A DNA stretch of 64,000 nt from an uncultured Tenacibaculum sp. Its GTDB lineage: Bacteria; Bacteroidota; Bacteroidia; Flavobacteriales; Flavobacteriaceae. Under the pieces are notes generated by a model. The model saw only the letters and a program-made list of their open reading frames with translations. It was not told the origin of the DNA and did not search any database. This document shows, in pieces, positions 1 to 12,100 of the stretch (position 1 is the first letter of the stretch; every line of letters begins with the position of its first letter). The DNA lies in contig CAKZVD010000032.1 of NCBI GenBank assembly GCA_937922085.1, positions 1 through 64,000 of the forward strand. The letters are read 5' to 3'. Position numbers and translations under genes: made by a program.

Positions 1-88
1 TATAATGACTTAGATATTCTAAGCATTTTTCGTCTGATTTGAAGCGAGCACCAAACTCTACAATGCTTTGTCCTTTAAATAATTCCAT
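1..88 (-). mobile_element. IS1595-family transposase, N-terminal fragment (runs off the window)
   Basis: Reading the minus strand from an ATG at 88-86 gives 29 codons before the window edge, starting MELFKGQSIVEF and ending CLEYLSHY. This matches the N-terminus I know from IS1595 (ISXO2-like) transposases of Flavobacteria, where a conserved EFxxxFKxDxxCxEYL block precedes a zinc ribbon and a DDE-type domain. The outer end of the element probably lies between about 89 and 142; a candidate terminal sequence read inward starts near 140 (gaggtcagtagataa), but no second end is available for comparison. The element abuts a beheaded DUF5916 gene on the plus strand. Family assignment rests on a short match; whether the element is complete cannot be seen. 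Confidence 0.72.
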
Positions 89-140
89 AAAATCCAGTAT
101 TTTCAGTAATCTAATATATGAAATTATCTACTGACCTCTA

Positions 141-764
141 ATAAACTATATGAATAATACATATTTTGATGAAATAGGAAGTTTAATTCAATCATCTCAT
201 TCGCTAAATTCTGCAGTGTTTTTTAAAGATTTGTCTGCAATTTATTATGTGTTTAATTACGATGCTATTAATTTAAAATATGGTTTTGATGTTTTAAACA
301 ATGGCAATTCATTACAGCCTGAAAAATATGATAATTGGAATATTAAAATAGGTTATAATTCAGCCAATAATCAAAAGTTGAGATATCGGTTTAATGCTCA
401 GAATGGAAGTTTTTATGGTGGAAGTAGAACTTCTGGAGGAATGTATTTGAATTATCAATTATTACCTTTTGCCAACATTGAAGCTTCTTACGATATAAAT
501 CATTTAAATTTAAATGAATTAGGGAAAGAAACATTTCATTTAGCAAGGTTAACAGGAGAAGTGTTTTTTAATAACCGTTTAAATTGGACAACTTACGTAC
601 AGTATAATAATCAGCAAAACAATTTTAATATAAACAGTCGTCTACAATGGGAGTATAAACCACTTTCTTATGTATATTTTGTTATTACAGATAATTTAAA
701 CAAGGATTTTAACCAAAAAAACTGGGGAATAGCATTTAAAATGAATTATAGACTGGATTTTTAA
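141..764 (+). pseudogene. C-terminal remnant of a DUF5916 outer-membrane protein, truncated by an IS
   Basis: About 205 codons of beta-strand-rich sequence end in alternating aromatic and polar strands (FNINSRLQWEYKP, WGIAFKMNYRLDF), the usual last strands of the DUF5916 barrel that follows a family-9 carbohydrate-binding-like N-domain. Complete members have roughly 750-850 residues, like the intact gene at 58575-61076, so three quarters are missing. The frame is open upstream of the ATG at 150 only to a TGA at 132, which sits in the probable IS end. There is no signal peptide, so even if translated it could not reach the outer membrane. A good terminator follows. I read it as an IS-decapitated pseudogene; calling the ATG at 150 a real start would be wrong. 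Confidence 0.75.
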
Positions 765-770
765 AAAATG

Positions 771-803
771 AAAAGCTAAATACAATTAAGTATTTAGCTT
801 TTT
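771..803 (+). terminator. Rho-independent terminator of the truncated DUF5916 gene
   Basis: A stem of aaaagctaaatac pairs with gtatttagctttt around a five-base loop, followed by T residues. It lies seven bases past the stop codon, where the original gene would have ended. Confidence 0.7.
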
Positions 804-919
804 TATTGGCACGCCAAAGGATATAGTCTCCAAGGCTTGCTTTTAAATTAAAATTTGTTTCCAACTAATGTCTTGAGTGCTTACCTCGAGGTAGTTTACT
901 TTATTATAATTTTTGTTGA

Positions 920-1777
920 TTATTTAATATCTAAAAATATACCTCCTGAAAAAGAAGGGCTGGCAGCAATAATTTTACCAGAAAAGGCAGAATCAAAACT
1001 TGCAGAAATACCTATTTTATCAGTAATGTAATAAGCTCCTTCAAAACCAAAACTACTAAATTCAACATTATTGGCAAAAATACTACCATTACCGTTTATG
1101 GCGTTTAATGTCCCGTTTTTTAAAGATTTCACCACATTTATTCTACTAATAAGCCAAAATTTTTTGTTAAATAGATTAACCCCAGCTTCCAAACCTGTTC
1201 TAAATTCATCAGAAAAACCTTCAGATCTATTATTATATCCTAAATAAGATTTAGCATAAAAAGGGAGGTCATTTATAGTTGTAGAATATCCTAAAGAAGA
1301 AGATAAATATTGATTAAATTCACCATCCCCTGTTTGAAAGCTTCCATTGCTTCCTCCTTGATCTTCTCCTGTAGGTAAACCTAATAATAACTTTACATCA
1401 GCAGCCCAATTTCCTTTTTTATATAAAGCATATCTCACACCTAAATCTACATCTCCAAATGAACTTAGAGATTCTCCATTAGTAATTGTTTCTCCTGTAG
1501 TTCCTGAAATCACATTGTTTTCTGAAGCTTTAGAGAAGAAAGGAATATATGCAATTACATCTAGTTTGTCACTAATTCCATATTCAGCATAAACATTTGT
1601 GCTAAATTGAGTTCTAGTAGTGTTATCATCTTTTCCATTATCAGTAAAATGTTCATCATAACTTAAATACCAAGCAGATAATTTATAATATCCATTCCCT
1701 TTTCCTTTACTCCACTGAGCAAAAGAGCTATTTGTTAGTAATATTGTAATTACTACAAGTAATATGTTTTTTTTCAT
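920..1777 (-). CDS. Outer-membrane beta-barrel protein (MetA/phenol-degradation-type 'transporter' fold)
   Basis: The 285-residue protein starts with a signal peptide ending SSFA-QW and continues as alternating amphipathic strands (DLGVRYALYKKGNWAADVKLLLGLPTGED, SYLGYNN, ISRINVV), ending in an outer-membrane-like terminal strand. The GLPTGE motif and strand pattern match proteins annotated as putative transporters with the PF13557 fold. It probably forms a small outer-membrane channel of unknown substrate. It starts 15 bases after the DM13 lipoprotein gene on the same strand, so the two form an operon, and the pairing suggests a joint envelope role. Fold assignment is fairly sure; the transported molecule is unknown. 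Confidence 0.7.
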   Translation of the reverse strand: MKKNILLVVITILLTNSSFAQWSKGKGNGYYKLSAWYLSYDEHFTDNGKDDNTTRTQFSTNVYAEYGISDKLDVIAYIPFFSKASENNVISGTTGETITNGESLSSFGDVDLGVRYALYKKGNWAADVKLLLGLPTGEDQGGSNGSFQTGDGEFNQYLSSSLGYSTTINDLPFYAKSYLGYNNRSEGFSDEFRTGLEAGVNLFNKKFWLISRINVVKSLKNGTLNAINGNGSIFANNVEFSSFGFEGAYYITDKIGISASFDSAFSGKIIAASPSFSGGIFLDIK

Positions 1778-1792
1778 TTTTGTTAGTTTTTG

Positions 1793-2995
1793 TTATTTAA
1801 TTTCAGCATCACCCACTTTAACTCCAAAAGGCTTACACCAATATAGAATATGAGAAAAATCATCTATATCTGTGTCTCTAATCGTATAAGTGTGTGCACC
1901 GTTAAAAACTCGAACAGCTTGTATTTCTTTAGCGTTATTAATAGTGTTTTTATTATTGGTAAGGTATATGTATAAGCCTGACAATCTAGTAGAAGCTTCG
2001 TAATCGTCATTAATGCTTAATTCTAAATCATTAGTGCCAGGTATTTCTTTTAAAGTGAATCCACCTTTTAATTTATAACTACTGGTTGTAGCAATGTTAC
2101 CCGATTTTTCTTTTGGTCCAGTACCAATTACTGTAATAGTGTTTTCAGAAGAAATAACGTCTCCTGAAGAATTAGTTACAGAAGCTGTTATTTTAACTTC
2201 TCCTGCTTTTTTTGCAGTAATTAATCCCGTATTATCTACAGAAGCAATATCGGTATTAGAACTCATCCAAGAAACTGTTAAAACCTTAGTCTGTCCTGCA
2301 TTGTCAGTATATGTTGTAGTGTATTGGTGTGTGTCACTCTCATTAATTTCATTAATAGGATTGTTTATGCTTAGTCTTTCTGCAATTTGAGTAACTGTAA
2401 TTTCATCTTCAAATTCTACAATTCCGGTTGTAGTTGTAACAGAAGCTTTAATAATAGCTTTACCTATATTGTTAGCGGTAATTAAACCTGTATTGTTAAC
2501 AGAAACGATAGTAGCATCTGAGGTTGTCCATGAAACAGTAGGGGTTTCAACTTCTCGTAAACTGTTTGTGAAAGTTGTAGTATATTGATGTGTGTTATTA
2601 ATAATAATTTCTTCAATAACATTATCTATTAAAACTCGTTCCTCATCAACAATTACTTCAATTGTTTCTTTTTGTGTAATTACCTTATTTTCCTCATCCG
2701 TAATTGTTACTGTGGCAGTAATTGTAGCTGTTCCTATATTTAAAGCAGTAATTATACCTGTACTAGAAACGGAAATTATATTATCAGCATCACTCTCCCA
2801 TGTAATTTCAGGAGTTAATACCTTTCCAATATTATTGGTGTATTTAGTTTTGTACTCGTGTGTGTTTTTAATAGTAAGTTCTGTGATAGAGTTATTAAAA
2901 GTTAATTCTTCAGGTTGTCGATCATTAATAATATCGTCTTGAACACAACTTAACAATAAGGAGGTTATGAAAAAAAGAGTAAATAATTGTTTCAT
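1793..2995 (-). CDS. Lipoprotein with three bacterial Ig-like (BIG2) domains and a C-terminal DM13 domain
   Basis: The N-terminus has a lipoprotein signal with lipobox LLLSC (Cys17). Three repeats of about 85 residues follow, each with the BIG2 signature W-S-S-x(4)-V-x(3)-G-x-I-T-A (for example TVSWMSSNTDIASVDNTGLITAKKAG). From about residue 295 the sequence changes to a DM13-like domain: SGLYIYLTN, an Y-x-I-R turn, then DFSHILYWCKPFGVKVGDAEI, whose single conserved Cys lies in the typical WC-x-PF motif. DM13 has been proposed to act in redox or electron transfer in animal and bacterial proteins; that role is unproven here. It is the first gene of a pair with the barrel protein downstream. 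Probably surface- or periplasm-exposed. Confidence 0.75.
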   Translation of the reverse strand: MKQLFTLFFITSLLLSCVQDDIINDRQPEELTFNNSITELTIKNTHEYKTKYTNNIGKVLTPEITWESDADNIISVSSTGIITALNIGTATITATVTITDEENKVITQKETIEVIVDEERVLIDNVIEEIIINNTHQYTTTFTNSLREVETPTVSWTTSDATIVSVNNTGLITANNIGKAIIKASVTTTTGIVEFEDEITVTQIAERLSINNPINEINESDTHQYTTTYTDNAGQTKVLTVSWMSSNTDIASVDNTGLITAKKAGEVKITASVTNSSGDVISSENTITVIGTGPKEKSGNIATTSSYKLKGGFTLKEIPGTNDLELSINDDYEASTRLSGLYIYLTNNKNTINNAKEIQAVRVFNGAHTYTIRDTDIDDFSHILYWCKPFGVKVGDAEIK

Positions 2996-3068
2996 GTTTT
3001 CTTGATGAGTTTTTAATTTTTAAATAAGTCGATAGAACTAGAGGAGGTTTACAAAAAAGTTAAAATAA

Positions 3069-3096
3069 AAAGCTCAAAGTATATACTTTGAGCTTT
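3069..3096 (-). terminator. Terminator of the giant metalloprotease gene
   Basis: Perfect palindrome aaagctcaaagt / actttgagcttt with ATAT centre, followed on the minus strand by TTTTATTTTA. It lies 65 bases past the stop of the 3338-residue gene and before the next minus-strand gene. Confidence 0.7.
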
Positions 3097-3160
3097 CTTG
3101 TTTTTAAATATGATCTATTAACGGTGAGTTAATAAAATGAGATGTAAATATTTATTGAAG

Positions 3161-6100
3161 TTAATTTTTAATAATTCTAAACGTTTTTATTTTATTATCA
3201 GCATATACTTTAATTAAATAATTTCCAGTTGAAAGTTCTGATAAATCAAGGTCGTTAATATATAATTCTTGATTTAATTTTTTTCTAATTATTTTTTGAC
3301 CAAGTAAATTATAAACTTCAATTTTAGTTATTACTTCACTAGATTTAATAGTTAATCTATTATTAACTGGGTTTGGATAAAAACTGAAACCTTTAATGTT
3401 TTCAATATTTTCAGTGCTTAAAGAAGCTTCTTCACCTACTTTAATATCGTCAATTAGAATATTATTATCAGAAGAATTGCTAGAGTTGTTTTTATTTACA
3501 ATAAATTCTACTTGAATATTATTATCATTCATAGTATAATCATTAATGTTAAAGTTAAATACTTGCCAGTCATTTTCTGTTTTCCCTTGTAGTTCTATTA
3601 AAACAAAAGAATTTCCTGAGCTATCATTTAATTTTACAGTTAAATTATTATACTCATCATCAACTGAATTCTGACTAAATACAGCAAATTGTAATCTAGG
3701 AGAATTCAAACTTGAGATATCTATAAAACCAGTTTTTAAACTGCTAGGTATGTTTGAATCATTAGAAGCAGAACTATTTACCCAAGCGTAGTTAGAGTTA
3801 CCATTAGAACTATGATCTGGAATTGAATTAGAATTATAAATAGCATTTGTGTCATAATTCCAATTTTGAGTGTTATCGTGAATCCAACAATCTGGTGTAG
3901 TAGATGAAACGAATTTTTCATGGAAAGGAGCAAGAATAGCATTACAACTCGTTTGAAAAGAAAAAGGACCAGCCCATTCACTATCATCAGAATTGTTATT
4001 ACCACAGTTAGCTCTAATATAATATTGATATAAAGTTGAAGCTTCTAAATTAGTTACGACATAATTATTTGTAGAAGCATTTATTTTAGTTCCATTATTT
4101 TGTGTAAAACCATCAATACCGTATTCAATCTCCCAATTTTGTTCACTACCACCAGCATTCCAAGTTATAGTAGCTTCATTTTGGGTAATGTTTTGTGCAG
4201 AAATATCAGTAGGAACAAAGCAAGTAATGTCTGCAGTTGCAAAAGAAAATGGACCAATCCATTTACTATCATCCGTTGTAGTAGAAGTACCACAATTTGC
4301 TCTAATATAATATTGATATAAAGTTGAAACTTCTAGGCTTGTTATTATATAACTATTTGTAGTAACATTTACTTTAGTTCCATTATTTTGTGTAAAGCCA
4401 TCGGTACCATATTCAATTTCCCAATTTTGTTCACTACCACCAGCATTCCAATTTAAAGTAGCTTCATTTTGAGAAATATTTTGAGCTGAAGCATCTGTAG
4501 GAATAGGACATGTATCCTCTGTTTTAAAAGTAAAAGAACCTAACCATTCGCTGTTTCCTTGCTCAGAATTTCCTCCACAATTGGCTCTAATTCCATATTG
4601 ATAAGTTGTAGAAGGATCTAAATTAGTAAATGTATAATTATTAGTGTCTACTTGGTAAAAATTAACGATAACGTTATCAATAGCAAGTAATACCTCCCAG
4701 TTTTGTTCACTATCTCCAGCATCCCAAGTTAGTGTTGCTTCATTTGTAGTAATGTTTTCTACAACAGGGTTAGATGGTACAGCGCAATCATATTCACAGG
4801 TAACAGAAGCATCCCAGCCAGAAGATGTGCTAAAATCATTAGAAGTAAAAACAAAAGTTAAGCTACCTTCTTCATTTGTAGGGGCTATTGTACCTGGATT
4901 ATCAACACCATTATAAGTTCCTATTAAAGGAGCATTAATATCTGATCCATCATAAATAGATAAAAAGTCGCAACAGTTTTCTAAATCGAAAGAATTAAAT
5001 GTTACACGAATTCTATCAGCACCTTCAGTAGGAAGTATTGTTTCTGTATAATTTTCATTATCACTATAGTTGTTGTTTTCTCCTCCAGAATCATAAAAAC
5101 GATCTCCATTACAATAATTAGATTTTGTAGTAAAAGTAGTTTTAATAGAAGAACTAACCTCATTATTACAATTAGCTTTTACATATACATCATACGTAGT
5201 TTGAGAATTTAAATTGTCTAAAAGTAATGGACGTTCAGTAGTTTCTATTTCTGTACCGTTTCCTAGAGAGAACCCTGTTTTACCATATTCTATAATCCAA
5301 TTTGTTTCAGAACCTCCAGCATCCCAATTTATAGAGGCATTATCAATAGATATTTCTTCCACAATTAAGTTTGTAGGATTTAAACAAGTAGTACTATTAC
5401 AAATAACAGTAGCGTCCCAGCCAGAGCCTGTAACAGAGCTATCAGAAGTAAATCTAAAAGTTAAAGCGCCAGAAGAATCAGTAGAAGTTATAGTACCAGG
5501 GCTATTACCATTATAGAATCCTATTAAAGGAGCATTAATGTCTATACCATCGTAAATATATAAACGATCACAACAACTTTCTAACTGAAAACTATTGAAT
5601 TCAACTGTAACAACACTATTTGTGTTTTTAGGATAGATGGTAGTAGTATAATTCTCTTGATTTGAATATGATCCATTTGGTCCACCTGTATCGTAAAAAT
5701 GATCTCCATTACAATAATCAGGTGTTGTTTTTCTCGTGAAAGGACCTATCCATTCAGAATTATTACCATTAGAGCATTCAGTTCTAATATAAAAATCATA
5801 AGTTGTATCAGAAGCTAAGTTAGTAACAGCATATGTGTTTTCATTCGTGTTGTTTTGTGTTCCTGAACCTAATAAGAAACCTTGAGAACCATATTCTATT
5901 GTATATTGTGTCGTTTCAGTATCATTAGAAATCCAGTTAATATTAACCGAACTTTCAGTAATTGAGTCAAAAGTGATTCCTGTTGGTTTAATACAAGTTG
6001 GTCTTTCAATTACACTGATATCATCAATAGCTATATGATCGTTATAGTTACTATTTGAACTAGCTCTAAATCGTATTTGAATTTCTCCAGTATAAGCTGA

Positions 6101-9100
6101 TAAATCAATAAAATGTTCTCTCCATGAATCATTGTTAGACTCTTGTTGTTGTCCGGTTAGAACAAATATACCTTCATTCCAAGTTCCATTATTAAAAATA
6201 TCTACTTTTAAACTACCAATATTTTCTCCATACATAAAAGTAAAAAAGTTTAAAGAAGGTATGTTTAAAGAGGATATATCTATTATAGGAGATAATAAAT
6301 TAGCTTCATTTGAAACAATACTATTATTTGATTCGGCACTGAAATATTTATTTCTAGAATTAGTTTGATTAGGTCCTGTGGTGTTACTTTGTCTAGAATT
6401 TTGAGTGGCCCAATAATAATTATCTTGAAGAATTTGAGGATTACCGCTCCAACAATCAGCAATTACCGAATTCGTGTTTTGATTTTCTACATCATAATAC
6501 CAAGGAGCAATAAAAGAACTACATAGTGTATTTATTTTTATAGGCCCAATAGCAGCACTATCGTCTTCTCCTGGATTATTACCACAGGTAGAGGTAATAT
6601 AGATGTCTATTTCAGAATTAGAAGGTAAATTTTCTAAGATGTAATTGTTAGAGTTAGCAATAATAGAAGTACCAGAACCAATAGTGAAACCAGAAGTACC
6701 ATATTCTATAATCCAAGAAGTTCCATTACCATTGGCTGTCCAAGATAAATCAACAGAAGTATCAGTAATATTAGTATAGGTTAAATTCGATGGTTTAATG
6801 CAGTTAGGTAAGTCATAAATATTAATATCATCGATAGCTATTTCATTATTATTGTTGCCATTAGAAATAGCTCTAAAACGGACTTGAATTTGACCAGTAT
6901 AGGTTGATAAATCAATAAAATGTTCTTCCCAAAAATCAGTACTAGACTCTTGTTGTTGACCATCGATAACAAAAATATCCTCATTCCATGTGCCATTATA
7001 AAAAAGATCTACTTTTAAACTACCAATATTTTCGCCATACATAAATGAATGAAAGTTAAGAGTAGGGGTAGTTAAAGAAGAAATATCAATTATTGGAGAA
7101 AGTAAAATAGCTTCATCGTTAGTAGCACTTCCATAGTTTGTAGTAGAGAAATAACTATTTCCTGAGTTAGCTTTATAAGGACCGGTAGTATATGGGTAAA
7201 GTCTTGAATTTTTTACGATCCAAAAATAATTAGTTAAAGATCTATCAGTTTCTTCACTCCAACAATTTTGAATTGTTGTATTTGCAATTTGATCTTCTAC
7301 ATTAAAAGTATATGGAGCAGTAAAAATATCACAAGGAGTTTTAATTTTTAAAGGTCCAATAGTGTCACTATCATTTTCTCCAGGATTATTTCCGCAAGTT
7401 GATTTTATATAAATATCTACTTGTGAGTTTGAAGGTAAGTTTTCTAAAGTATAATTATTGTTATTAGCAATAACTGAGTTACCTGTGCCAGGAATAAATC
7501 CAGGATTACCATATTCAACAATCCAAGAAGTACCAACACCATTTGCAGTCCAAGATAAATCAACAGAAGTTGCAGTTACATTGGTGTATTCTAAATTAGA
7601 AGGTTTAATACAACTAGGTAAATTGTAGACATTGATATCATCAATAGCAACTTCGTTATTATAATTCCCGTTAGAAATACTTCTAAATCGTACTTGAATT
7701 TGATTTGTATATGCTGATAAATCAATAAAATGTTCTTCCCAGAAATCAACACTTGATTCTTGTTGTTGACCATTGATAACAAAAACATCACTATTCCAAA
7801 TTCCATTATTAAAGATATCTACATGAAGACTCACAATATCTTCGCCATACATAAAAGAGTGGAAATTTAAAGTAGGTGTTGTTAAAGACGAGATATCAAT
7901 TACAGGAGATAATAGATTAGCTTCATCATTAAGAGTACTTCCGTTATCTCCAACACTAAAATAATTATTACCTGTATTTGCTTTATTTGGCCCCGTATTG
8001 CCTTGATAAAAACTTGATTGTTTTGCTAACCAGTAATAATTAGCTTGATGGGGTTCAGGATTTCCACTCCAGCAATTTTCAATAATAGTATTGGTATTTT
8101 GATCTTCTACATTAAAACTATAAGGTGCCGTAAATACACCACAAAGCGTTTTAATTTTAAAAGGACCAATATTATCACTGTCATCTTCACCAGGATTGCT
8201 TCCACAGGTTGATTTTACATAAATTTCCAGTTCAGAATTAGAAGGTAAATTTTCTAATGTATAATTATTTGTATTTGCAGTTACAGAGGTTCCTTCTCCA
8301 GGAATAAAACCAGAATCACCGTACTCTACAATCCATGAAGTGCCATTGCCATTAGCTGTCCAAGATAAATCAACAGAAGTAGCAGTAACGTTTGTGTATT
8401 CTAAATTAGATGGTTTAATACAATTAGGTAAGTTATATATATTAATATCATCAATAGCAATTTCATTATTATAACTACCATTAGTAATACCTCTAAAACG
8501 TACTTGAATTTGATCTGTATAAGCAGATAAATCAATAAAATGTTCTTCCCAAAAATCGTTGCTTGATTCTTGTTGTTGTCCATTTAAAACAAAGACATCC
8601 TCAGTCCAAGTACCATTATTAAAAATGTCAACATGTAAACTACTAATATATTCACCATACATAAATGAGTGAAAATTAAGAGTTGGTGTAGATAAAGAAG
8701 AAATATCGATTATCGGAGATATTAACTTAGCTTCATCATTAGCAGAACTTCCATAGTTTCTAGTACTAAAATAATGATTACCAGTGTAAGCTTTATAAGG
8801 CCCAGTACTGTTTTCGTAAAGTCTTGATTGTTTTGCTTCCCAAAAATAACTTGTTTGAAATACTTCTGGTTCTCCACTCCAACAATTTTCTATTAAAGAA
8901 TTAGTATTTTGATCTTCTACATTAAAACTATACGGAGTAGAAAAAACATCACAAGGAGTTGTAATTTTTATAGGTCCAACATTATCACTGTCATCATCTC
9001 CAGGATTATTGCCACAAGTTGATTTTATATAAATTTCTATTTCAGAATTAGCAGGTAAATTTTCTAATGTGAAATTATTAGTATTAGTAATTACAGATGT

Positions 9101-12100
9101 TCCTGTACCAGGACTAAAATTAGGGGTTCCATATTCAACAATCCAAGAAGTACCATTACCATTCGCAGTCCAAGATAAATCAACAGTTGTAGCTGTAACA
9201 TTTGTATATTCGAAATCAGACGGTTTAATACAATTAGGTAAGTTGTATACATTAATATCATCAATAGCTATTTCATTATTGTAATTACCATTTGAAATAC
9301 CTCTAAACCGAATTTGAATCTGATCTGTATAGGTTGATAAATCAATAAAATGTTCTTTCCAAAAATCGGTAATCGTTTCTTGTTGTTGCCCATTTAAAAC
9401 AAAAATATCTTCAGTCCAAGCGCCATTATTAAAAATATCAACGTGTAAACTTCCAATAAATTCACCATACATAAATGAATGAAAATTAAGAGTAGGTGTC
9501 GTTAATGAAGAAATATCAATTAATGGAGATACTAGAAGAGCTTCATCATTAGTAGAACTTCCATAGTCTCTAGTTCTAAAATAATGGTTGCCTGTATTTG
9601 CTTTGTAAGGCCCCGTTGTATTGTGTTGATTAGATTCAGAATATTTCGCTTCCCAAAAATAATCGCCATTATAAACTTGAGGTTCCCCATTCCAGCAGTG
9701 TTCAATGGTAGTATTCGTATTTTGATCTTCAACGTTGAAGGTGTACGGAGCGGTATATATTCCGCAAAGAGGCGTTGTTATGGTTAATGGTTGTGATGTA
9801 AAACTATTATCTTCTTCAGCATCAGTTCCACATATCGCAGTAATATAAAAATCATAGGTTGTTGCTGTTGTAAGAGAGTTTGTTGTTGTAGGATTTGTGG
9901 TAGTAAGTATTTTATTACCATTACCTTTTGCAAAACCTGTAATACCATATTCGATTTCCCATTGGTTTTCAGTTCCATTAGTAACCCAAGATAAATCTAC
10001 TGAATTACCCAGTAAATTAGAATAAGAAAATTCTGTAGGTTCTGGACAAGTTACAGAAATACAATTCACAGTAGCTGTCCAACCATCTCTTGTTTCAATG
10101 TTATCAGAAGTAAATACAAAGGTAATTCCTTGTCCAAATTTAGAACGAATAGTTCCTGGAGAGTTGGTCCCTGTATAAGAACCAATTAAAGGAGCATTTA
10201 TGTCATTACCATCATAAATAGTTAAATAATCATAACCATTTTCTACATGAAAAGATTCAAAATTAATTTCAACAATATCTCCATTAGTAGGAGTAATTAA
10301 AGTTTGTTTATTTTCATTATTAGAGTAAATACCATTTTCTCCTCCTGAGTCATAAAATTTATCACCATTACAAAAGTTTGCTAATGTATCAAAACTATAT
10401 GGGCCAACCCATTCACTATAGTTTGAATTAGAACAATGAGATCTAACATAAACATCATATCTTGTATCTGAATTTAAATTATTTAAAAGGAAAGGTTTTG
10501 TTGTTGTTAAGGAACCAACTCCCAAAGGCATTGCTCCAGATGTAACTACTTCAACTTCCCAATTAGTAGAATTACTTGTATCTATCCATGAAATATCTGC
10601 GGAATTGAGTGTGATATTGGTTGCTACAATATCTATAGGGGTAAAACATTTTGTAGTAAATAAAAAAGTATTGGAATAATCACTTTCACCACATAAGTTA
10701 TCTCCTTTTACTCTCCAATAATAAGTAGTGTTAAAATCTAAATTAGTACTTATTATATGTGAATTTATTAAAGAAGTTGTAGACTCAAGAATAGTATTGA
10801 AACTTGAATCTGAAGCCAATTCTAACGTGTAATTACTAATGTTTTCATCTAAATTCCATTCTAAAGTAATATTTGTATTATCAATCTCAGAACTATTATT
10901 TTCAGGTAAAGAAAGAGTTGGAGGAACAATTTCAGTTCCATATAAATTAAAAGATAATAAAGATTTTCTTTCAATAACTTCTGATGTTCCAGTTACATTA
11001 AATTGTATTTCTCCAAAATCAGTATCACTGGTATTAGTAATAGTTAACTTTACTGGAGTATTATTGTCGATTGCATTAGTGGGTTCGAAACTAGCAGCTA
11101 AATTATTAGGTAAATTTTCTACACTGAAAATAGTTTCTTCATTAAAGTCTAAAAAAGTTTTATAAATGAAATTATATTCAATATTATTTGGTTTACATAT
11201 ATTTTGATTTGTTTCTGAAAAAATCATAGCAAATTCAGATACTTGAATTGTGATATTAGCAGTATTTATAGCATAAAAAATATTATCTATAGGTTTAATC
11301 ATAATTCTACCTTCTGTAGTACTTTGGGGTATTTCTGGTACAATTATGGTTGCAGATCCTGAATTAGATATGTTTGAAGATATTGTATGTGGGTATGTGT
11401 AACCTCCATCTAGAGATAGGAGAATTTCTACGTTAGTAGCATTAATAGGAGATTTGTTGGTACCAGCTACATTCCAAGTAATAGTTTTAATGTCTCCAAC
11501 ATTCCATGTTTCATTATTTTTTTGAGAAGTAACAGAAAATGCGCCACCATTGTCAACAACAGTGACAGTCATTAAGTCAGAGGCAGTTTTTGGGCCTATA
11601 GGAGCATTATCTCTTACAGTTAAAGCAAAATCCATCGTTCTTGCTACCGAAGGAAGAACTTCCCATGTAGGTGTTAAGTTACCGTTAATAACATCTTCTA
11701 ATTGAGGGAAATATCTTGTTGAAGTACTCACAGGTAATTTTGATCTAAATAAAGGACCCTGATGCCAAGTAGATTCAGGAGTACTAGCTGATGGTACATT
11801 TTCAGGATCATTTTGTTCCCAACAGTAAGTTAGTAATGTATTATTATCTGTATCATCTGCAGTTCCTGTTAAAATAAAAGGAGTACTTATTGGTATTGAG
11901 TAATCTTGTCCAGCATCAACAGTTGGATCATTATTTCCTGTAGGAATTAATTCTGCACAAGAACTTCCATTACGAGTCCATTCAATTACATCTCTAATAT
12001 CAACATAATTAAAATAATCATCAGGGTTTTCTTGAGTATTAGGAGAGCATATACCAGCATAGCCCATAATAGAACTACCGCTACCAGGTTCTACTTCACT

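Noticed and set aside
2094..2942. Plus-strand frames opposite the DM13 lipoprotein gene
   Set aside because: They are shadows of the minus-strand gene: hydrophobic low-complexity peptides with no start context and no known domain.
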